Part shown: positions 31,191 to 37,443 of the stretch, piece by piece | Numbering within the stretch: the stretch's first letter is position 1 | Layout of the letters: each line of letters begins with the position of its first letter | Assembly (NCBI GenBank): GCA_009733715.1 | Contig: WMKJ01000116.1 | Coordinates: 1-37,443, forward strand | Source: Herpomyces periplanetae | Taxonomy: Eukaryota > Ascomycota > Laboulbeniomycetes > Herpomycetales > Herpomycetaceae | DNA length: 37,443 nucleotides | Reading direction: 5' to 3' | The notes under the pieces: generated by a model | Told to the model about the DNA's origin: nothing | The model's database searches: none | Seen by the model: only the letters and a program-made list of their open reading frames with translations | Made by a program: the position numbers and the translations under genes

Positions 31191-32666
31191 TTAGTTTGAT
31201 TTGATTTTGGAGGATGATTTGCTTGAAGGGGAAGTTCGAGCAGCAGTTTCCCAGGTGTAGAGGATTCCGGAGGTAAAGACTAAGACGGCACCAGATAGCA
31301 TTGTGCCGCTTAGTTTATTGCCAAAGATGTATATACTGAGTAGAAAGCTGACGAGCTTTCGTAAATTTAATACAATGGCAACAGTAACGGCGGAGGTTTT
31401 CATACTAAGTAGGTTAACACCGCATATACACAGAAACTGGGTAAATGCATTCATGATTAACAGGAGTATATGTCGCGGGATGGAATTTATTAACCATGTT
31501 AAAGAATTTGACGCAATGGGTAAATGGGAAAGTTTATTAACGGGGATGGTTATTGCATCTAATGAAATTGGAGTGGATTTAGATATCATGGTATACTGAT
31601 GGATTAAGGAGTTTTTCATGAAAAAAAAGAGAGGAAGACCGTAAAGGTGAGAATAGAATAAATTTTCGTGCCATTGAGGCTTGTACTTTGCGTAAGTTTC
31701 TTGAACATGAACACTCATGTATGCCGATAGGACTTGAGCAGCAAGTAATATGATTAAACCGGATTCGAAAGAGAGGGAATTGACTTGTTCAGAATTGAAT
31801 GTTACGGATTTTCCCTAGATTCATTTGAGTTAATAGTTTTTTAACGTGGGTTAAAAGGTTGTGAGTACACTGGCAATTGATATACTTTACCTTTGATATA
31901 GCATCAGCATATGCAGCGATTATAACACCAAAGGTTAATATAATTACTGATATAACTTGTATAGGAGTGTAACGTTTGCCATGTATCCACCCCATAACCA
32001 TTGTTGCGACACTTCCAAAACTTCTTAATATGATGTGAACGGGAATACTGATATTGAAAGCAAAAGCCCAATTGTTTAGTGCATTAACGGCGAAGAAAAG
32101 GAGTGCATTAGCAAGTAAAACTCTAGCTGGTGCATTTGTTGGTCGCAGATAAAATTTTTCACGTATATCAAACCGTAATGGTAATGCAGCCAGAATAACC
32201 ATGATGAATTGGGTAAAAGTAACCAGTAGACCTATGGGAAATAAAATTGCATTAATTAAATGGGGGTTTTTTTTTCCTTATGGCAAAGCTAACGGTGGTG
32301 GAGGGAGGTGATTGATTTTGCAGAGTTGTTTCATGCCGTGGAAATTAGGAGCACGTACCGCTGTCAGAATGGCGTCTAAATTGTTCATAGTTAGGAAAAA
32401 TTAGGGGTAAATTCAACGAGTGTAAATTGTATTCGTTTTTGCATGATTTTGGAAATGAACGTAGGAGAGAAATAAAACCCGTTAACTAACATGATGATTG
32501 ATTCTAGGGAATAAACCTGGGAAAGGAAAAAAGTCCATGTTAACGGTGTATTTCGTTTAAGTCAAGACCAAAGTATTGGGTGAGAAGATAATTTCAAGCG
32601 TACATTTGAGCAACAACCGCCGAAAATTAAACCGACAATTATACCGAAGCTTGCGAGATTGATCAT
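31191..32666 (-). CDS. YEA4: Nucleotide-sugar transporter, YEA4 / SLC35B4 type
   Basis: Multi-pass transporter of the drug/metabolite superfamily; relatives carry UDP-GlcNAc (yeast Yea4, linked to chitin) or UDP-GlcNAc and UDP-xylose (SLC35B4). Five exons (minus): 32604-32666, 32491-32516 (26 nt), 32359-32375 (17 nt), 31891-32231, 31191-31814; introns 87, 115, 127 and 76 nt; 356 residues. Joined text: IIVGLIFGGCCSN|VYSLESII, RHSDSG, LLVTFTQFIMVILAALPL, matching the family pattern CCSNVYxLE...SGxLxTFxQF. ALNNWAFAFNISIPVHIILR and SFGSVATMVMGW form the substrate-pore helix. NAFTQFLCICGVNLLSMKTS, AVTVAIVLNLRKLVSFLLSI and the next helices are the conserved C-terminal half. The tail KSSSKIKSN is basic. 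Family is sure; substrate is inferred. Exons 2 and 3 are short but signal-, phase- and homology-supported. Confidence 0.92.
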
Positions 32667-33179
32667 GATGAAGAACGATAAAGTTGATAACGGTTACCCA
32701 ACGTGTACTGATGGAAAAGTAGGAAGAATGAAACTAGAGTGAAAATAGAAGATATCAGTCATAGTATACTCGATCAATTAAAAAGTTAAGTTAAACTGGG
32801 GTTTGTAAAGGGTAAGATGAAGGTAAGTAAACTGAAAATTCCCGATAATACTACAAGAGTATGAATTAATGGTTAACAGCTCACAAATACATGGAAATGT
32901 AATAATTGGAACTAATACTAAACACGTTATCCAATGAAGCAAGAAACTTACACGAGTAGATTTATCGTACGAATAATACACTTGGTTAAGGGGATAAATA
33001 GAATTAACAAGTAACGGGGACTCGAACTTTTCGTGAATAAAATTGTAGACTGGTAACTTTAGAACAAAGATTGAGTCTGGAAAATTCCCCGAGTACATAC
33101 AGAACAAACTTGGTAAAGGTTTGGGATAAATTTTCCTTAAAACATCCCCTTTTACCCTTTCGTTTAACCAACTTTCCTC

Positions 33180-33362
33180 ATGATCTCTATACTCCGCGGA
33201 AATTCCCAATTTGGCTTAGTCACGGGATTAATTGGTTTAAAGTTTGCTATAAAGGATTTAACGGGTTATTGGATTGACGCAGTTAAGTTAAGGGAGAGTA
33301 GAATAAAAGGGGAAAAGGATTGGAATGATACAACAGACGGGGATAATTTAATGGAGGATTAA
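33180..33362 (+). CDS. Possible small hypothetical protein (60 aa)
   Basis: ATG to TAA, with codon choice not unlike real genes here. Residues 10-26 form a hydrophobic segment; the rest is charged and ends in an Asp/Glu-rich tail (DGDNLMED). No homology recognised. An alternative minus-strand exon reading covers the same bases, so this is only a candidate. Confidence 0.25.
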   Translation: MISILRGNSQFGLVTGLIGLKFAIKDLTGYWIDAVKLRESRIKGEKDWNDTTDGDNLMED

Positions 33363-33709
33363 GAGGCCAGGGATTGATCAAAGCTGGACCTGAAAGGGGG
33401 GAATTGGAGAAAACATTTACAGGCGTATATGTATTTGTAGAGATACAATACACTTAGGACTAAGTATATTTCAGCGATAATATCCATTCATTGATTCTAA
33501 TGCATAAAAGGTGTAAATACTAAGGGAAATATGGAACGATAACGATCAAAGCTCACAAAGAGTAGAATGATCATGTATACATATCATTCCGAAATTTGTC
33601 GTATACTCAGAGAAACACGAAGCCTTGGGTAAGTTCACACAATGGTAAGAGAAGGGGTAATGAGATGAAGGTTCAAGAGAAAATCAAGTACGATTAACCG
33701 AATAAACTA

Positions 33710-34000
33710 ATGTTGCGTGGTAGACTTAACGTTTCTTCATACAAACATGCGAGCATATTTCACACGGCTGGCCGACCATCCACCAGCAGAAACTCCGTAC
33801 GACCGGGTGGGTTATCGAAAGAGTTCTTCGTGTTGATAAATTTCAAAAATGACGAATGGTTAAGGTTAGAATGGTTGATGATTAAATTCACGGTTAAAGC
33901 CGATGAATTATGTAGCAAGGTATGCAAATCGTTAATATTAGACTGCACTCAGCTGTGGAATGCATTCACATCTACCCCAAAGGATTTTATAAGAGGTTAA
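33710..34000 (+). CDS. Possible small hypothetical protein (96 aa)
   Basis: ATG-initiated frame with a basic N-terminus (MLRGRLNVSSYKHASI) that resembles a mitochondrial leader. A good donor (AGCAAG then GTATGC, from 33920) lies inside the frame, so it could be spliced to downstream segments. A minus-strand frame of 62 codons (33760-33948) overlaps it. No family recognised. Confidence 0.22.
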   Translation: MLRGRLNVSSYKHASIFHTAGRPSTSRNSVRPGGLSKEFFVLINFKNDEWLRLEWLMIKFTVKADELCSKVCKSLILDCTQLWNAFTSTPKDFIRG

Positions 34001-34441
34001 TGTGTGATCAAAGGGGAATATGGAGAATGGTGTAGAGGTTAATCCACGGTGATCAATCAAAGACGATAAAACCGACGCTGGTAGAGTCTGAAAACGAATC
34101 AACGTGGGAATATCAAGCAGACCTACCAAGCCAGAATAGAGGTGTGATGTTGATGATGAGAATAGACAAATTTTCAAGGTAATAACTAGCTGGGGTTGAT
34201 AAAGGGCACACGGGCGCAAGTATGAGTGTGTGTATATGTGGTTCACGAAATCGAGTTTGAAACACAATTGAGAATATGGACGTGAGGCGAGCGAAATTGT
34301 AATGAAGAGAAAAAGGCTAGTCAAATATGTCCGGGTTCACTCGATTGAACAAGAATGTAGAGGAAAAGTAAGGCAAAGAATATACTTGAATCTGGTTCAG
34401 CGTAGAATTCCGATAATTCGTGCACCAACTTATGGTAGAGA

Positions 34442-36491
34442 TTAAAGAGCCGAAAAGACGAAAAGCTGATCATCCAGACATCCATGGAGAAATTTACGCA
34501 TTGCGAAAATGGTTAGCAAAGCTGATTACGGTAACAGATAAAAAACTTTCCTACTCACATTATTAGTAGCTGCAATTGCAATACTATCTTCCGATGGATG
34601 CCAACTCATGTGTAATATCTTTTTGTTAAAATCGATATTATCAGCGTCGGTATCCTTTTTGACACGTCGACCATGACCCGCGCCAACGGGGCTGCCGGCG
34701 CGAGAATTACTCCTCCGATTAACCGAATGAAACGTAGAAACATTCATGGGTGTCGGTACACCAACTTTCTTTGCTTTAAATGCCGACTTATCCGCCTGTA
34801 AAACGACTTCCATATCCTTATCAGGATCAGAGGGATAGATCATGAAATTGTTGTTATAACTTCCGGTCATAACATTTCGCGCCCCACCCGAAAATACCAC
34901 TTCGAATTTGTCGAAAATACTATCATTCTCGTAGGTATTGCATAATTTGGGGCGTAAATGTTCGTGAACAGGAATGATTTTGATGGGGGCTTTTTCCATG
35001 TTAACATCCCATATTTTAACGTTCAAGTAATCACGAGATACGATGTATCGACCTTCGTGGGAAAAGCGGGCGTCAGAAATGGAAGAAATGATTTCGGAAA
35101 AGAAGGACTTGGTAGATAAATTTTCCTCTTGTTCGAATTCTGGGGAGAAAGGGAAGAAGTTAACACATTGAAGGATGGGAAGTTTATGCAGAAATGATTG
35201 ATTGGGAAAACTTACGTTTAGCATGCCTATCGCAAAGTGCACTTGCTCGCATGTCGGCTAAGCGGATGGTACCTTTAGAACTGGCATACATAAACCAATT
35301 ACAGCTGATGGGGTGAAATTCGGCGGACGTTATAACTTCGGTTAAATCTTCCATATTAGCAGGTTTGATATCAACAATGTTAAAACTGCGATGCTGTATG
35401 TTCATATTCCAGAGGTTAATTCGAAGGTCATCTGCGCTGAAAAAAGTTTCCCCATCGCTATTTACTGATATGCTATTAATATGGTAAGCGTGGGCATTGG
35501 CATAAGTTTTTCGAGGAGTGGCCGCTATAACTGTATCGTGATGTGCCATACGAGGTAAACGTAACTCTGCCGCCGAGCGGAAGTGAATGTTAGGATTACG
35601 AATCGGACCGCCGGCGGCTCCGAATCCCACAGATGCGGAAAATTCATGGGATAAATTATTTTCGGCCACTACTTTGAGGTTCTTTTCGAAAACTTTCCAT
35701 AATTTAATAGTTTTATCGTTAGTGGAAAGCAGAAAATGAGAAGCATTCTGCCGACGACACCACTTAATTTTGTTAATTTTTTCCTCGATTTCAAGGGATT
35801 TGAGATAATCAAACTCGGGTTCGTGTGACTGGAATTCCGTGTAAAATCTGTATTCACAAGTTTTTTTCTATGCAAATTAGTTAAGTAATACGGGGTGAAA
35901 TGGGGAAACTAAGGCAGAGGGGAGGAGGAAGGAAGGACAATTAAGTACCGTTTCGTTACGTTCAAAGAGTACTACACGTCCACCTCGATCGCCGGTGGCG
36001 AGATAGTTGCCTGTTTGATCAAATTCAACGGTTGCGATGATATCGGCTTTAGAAGGGTGAAGTTGAACAATTGTCGGCGGGGTAAAGAAGGGAGGAATAG
36101 AGGGTTAGTAAACAAAGGGAAAATGGTGAGGGAGTGTATGTGAAAGGATACCTTCGGTTATATCTTCTACATCTCCCTTATCACCGAAGCATCTAAGAAA
36201 GAAAAGCATTAGCAAGAAGGAATATAAAAGTGTAAAGGAGAGTAGGATGAGGGGAAAAATTGTGATGATGATGGTGATGGGGATAATTGAATGAAGTAAA
36301 TGGGTTAGAAATTAATGGGGAGGGGGGGGGATCATGAGTCAGGTAAAATAATATGAAGTGGCAGGGAGGATGGGTAAGTGAAACGAAGATGAATGTGAGA
36401 GCGGTGGGAGAGACAAAGCCAATGGGGAAAGGGAAGAGAGGGCATACTGGGTGAATTTCCAGGTAGTGGAACTCTCATCTGAGTTCAGCAT
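34442..36491 (-). CDS. CDC55: Protein phosphatase 2A regulatory B subunit (CDC55 / PPP2R2)
   Basis: Seven-bladed WD40 B/B55 subunit that directs PP2A to substrates; in fungi it controls mitotic exit, the spindle checkpoint and morphogenesis. Six exons (minus): 36448-36491, 36152-36192, 35949-36046, 35216-35867, 34559-35139, 34442-34465; introns 255, 105, 81, 76 and 93 nt; 479 residues. Text across junctions: [197 protein letters not shown]. The last exon is only 24 nt. Blade six carries a family-typical basic insertion ([21 protein letters not shown]). Confidence 0.95.
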
Positions 36492-36747
36492 AATTAATAC
36501 GCGAAGCAATCAAATTGCAAACACAGTAGACACGAGAGGGAGAAGGGTTAATGGAGTTTAGTTTGGTAATGTTAAAAAAACGAGAGTAGCCACGGCGATA
36601 AGCCAAAAAATTGTTCATAGACACGGGAAGAAGGAAAGATGAGTAGCGAGGAAAGGGGGTAGGCGATGTGTGTGTGCAAACGAATAAGGTGTGAGTGAAT
36701 TTGGAAGATGTAATAGGAATATGAGGATGAGGTGAGAAAAGGGCAAG

Positions 36748-36826
36748 ATTGGGGGAGGGGTGGTGGTCGCGGTGGTCGTGGTGGGGGGGATGGAAGAGGT
36801 GAAGGGAGGGGGGGGGGAGTTGAAAC
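36748..36826 (+). other. G-run cluster with quadruplex potential
   Basis: Several G-tracts (GGGGG, GGGG, GGTGGTGG, GGGGGGG, GGGAGGGGGGGGG) occur within about 80 bases on the plus strand, upstream of CDC55 and on its template strand. The spacing fits G-quadruplex formation; a regulatory role is speculative. Confidence 0.5.
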
Positions 36827-37387
36827 AAAATGTTTGCGAGGATGGAAAAGGGAAGAGATGATGGGAAGAAGAGGATGTTGAAGAGAGAATAGTAAAAGAT
36901 AATAAGTCAAGGAAAGGGAGACAAAGTGAATTAAACGAAGTAGAAGGAAAGGTGATGAAAAGTTAAAAGAGACATGTAAAGGGAGGAGAGGGAAAGAAAA
37001 TTAAAAGTAGAGAAGAGAAAAGGTTGATAGAATTAAAAAAGGAATCGATAAAACATTCCCGAAAAGGTAAAAGAGATGTGAAAGAGAAAGAAGGTAGAAG
37101 AGTTAACGATGAATTGTCAAGAAAACTTCGAAACGAGGATTGTGATGGAAGATGCTAGGGTTAGGGCATACGGGGGGAATAGAGATATTTTCCGAAAGAT
37201 TGGTGGGTATGGGGGGAGAGGGGAGAGAGGTGGTGTAAGTTAATGAAAATCGAAGGGATATCGCGTGAAGATTGATGAAAACATTATTTAGAGGGTGATT
37301 ATTTGAATAAGAAAAGAATGAGCGTGTGGAAAACTCAAAGGGTAAAGAGAGATGAAATCACGAAGGGGTAGAGAGCATTTTTGCGCG

Positions 37388-37420
<33 letters not shown>
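37388..37420. repeat. T19-A14 homopolymer switch near the right edge
   Basis: Nineteen T directly followed by fourteen A, 23 bp from the window edge, followed by more A-rich sequence. It could be a genuine poly(dA:dT) element or an assembly join at a homopolymer; sequence alone cannot tell. Confidence 0.85.
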
Positions 37421-37443
37421 GAAGAGAGAAAAAGGAAAAAAAA

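Larger units (their letters stand above)
32667..34441. other. Unassigned region with several short open frames
   Basis: 1.8 kb between YEA4 and CDC55. ATG-initiated plus-strand frames lie at 33180-33362 (60 codons, one hydrophobic segment GLVTGLIGLKFAI and an acidic tail) and 33710-34000 (96 codons, basic Ser/Arg-rich N-terminus like a mitochondrial leader). On the minus strand, putative exons with good signals can be linked between about 33400 and 32785, including one ending in a perfect GTAAGT (32955-32950). Plus and minus readings overlap and cannot both be right; none matches a family I know. A small intron-containing gene may be present. Confidence 0.35.
36492..37443. other. CDC55 upstream region, purine/G-rich on the plus strand
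   Basis: About 950 bp upstream of the CDC55 ATG, very purine-rich on the plus strand. Minus-strand frames at 36475-36828 and 36572-36910 are Pro/Ser/Leu-rich products of pyrimidine composition and are not believable genes. G-runs at about 36748-36826 could form quadruplexes. The far right end is a homopolymer switch. Confidence 0.6.

Noticed and set aside
32232-32375. A GC-AG intron in YEA4, reading the exon through to APNFHG before the conserved LLVTF block
   Set aside because: A model with normal GT-AG introns and a 17-nt exon gives RHSDSG in the right phase and uses better signals, so the unusual donor is not needed.
33013-33030. tRNA B-box-like GTTCGAGTCC on the minus strand
   Set aside because: The flanking bases do not pair as a T arm and no acceptor or anticodon stem can be drawn.
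34280-34445. Plus-strand reading resembling a transposase-like tail (KVRQRIYLNL)
   Set aside because: It overlaps the well-supported last CDC55 exon, needs weak splice signals to join anything upstream, and the resemblance is a few residues. AT-rich frames here look protein-like on every strand.
34340-34487. Minus-strand ATG frame reading [10 protein letters not shown] and on through LVHELSEFY
   Set aside because: It overlaps, in another frame on the same strand, the CDC55 last exon, which fits its family exactly in phase and length. No family match for the alternative.
36475-36910. Two overlapping minus-strand Pro/Ser/Leu-rich frames upstream of CDC55
   Set aside because: They follow from pyrimidine-only composition of that strand, have no complexity of a real protein and overlap the CDC55 first exon.
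1-37443. Transposons, retroelements, viral fossils, CRISPR arrays, prokaryotic operons
   Set aside because: No reverse transcriptase, integrase, transposase, terminal repeats or regularly spaced repeats were seen; the gene content is ordinary fungal housekeeping DNA.

Overview
This is nuclear DNA of a fungus. Four genes point to fungi: a xanthine dioxygenase of the XanA type, an Lcl3-type membrane nuclease, a Pfa4-type palmitoyltransferase, and a mitochondrial-type (arginine-pathway) carbamoyl-phosphate synthase with a leader peptide. Spliceosomal introns are short (about 50-260 nt), with GTAAGT/GTATGT-like donors, CTAAC/CTAAT-like branch sites and AG acceptors. The sequence is AT-rich and gene-dense. 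I cannot place it to genus. No tRNA, rRNA, transposon, viral fossil, CRISPR array or prokaryotic operon was found.

Layout, left to right. 1-563 (-): 5' end of CPA2-like carbamoyl-phosphate synthase large chain, running off the left edge. 1223-1468 (-): small unidentified ORF. 2340-4655 (-): ubiquitin protease of the USP12/46 (Ubp9) type. 5208-6567 (-): xanthine dioxygenase. 8363-10234 (+): two-finger C2H2 regulator. 11599-13683 (-): CCT4 chaperonin subunit. 14633-16414 (+): RPT1 proteasome ATPase. 16750-18163 (-): PFA4-like DHHC palmitoyltransferase. 18382-20596 (-): ALG12. 21418-22335 (-): LCL3. 22448-22945 (-): small KEN-box protein. 23075-24595 (-): ARPC2. 24882-27776 (+): UTP12/WDR3. 27901-30381 (-): PMT4. 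31191-32666 (-): YEA4/SLC35B4 nucleotide-sugar transporter. 32667-34441: no gene recognised with confidence. 34442-36491 (-): PP2A B subunit CDC55. The right end is purine-rich on the + strand and finishes in a T19-A14 homopolymer switch.

I assembled coding models by hand from donor, branch and acceptor signals, reading phase and known family sequence. All multi-exon models close in frame. Together they contain 32 introns. Several internal coding exons are extremely small: 8 nt in RPT1, 14 nt in the USP, 17 and 26 nt in YEA4, and 23, 30 and 30 nt in CCT4. ALG12 has a 16-nt first coding exon and CDC55 a 24-nt last exon. Introns lie mostly near 5' ends, while the two longest genes (UTP12 and PMT4) have none.

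Functionally these are mostly housekeeping genes. PFA4, ALG12, PMT4 and YEA4 all serve the secretory pathway and cell wall. CCT4 and RPT1 (proteostasis) share a divergent promoter, as do ARPC2 and UTP12. I see no novel multi-gene system. The most interesting features are the microexons, a probable mitochondrial leader on the xanthine dioxygenase, and the KEN-box protein.
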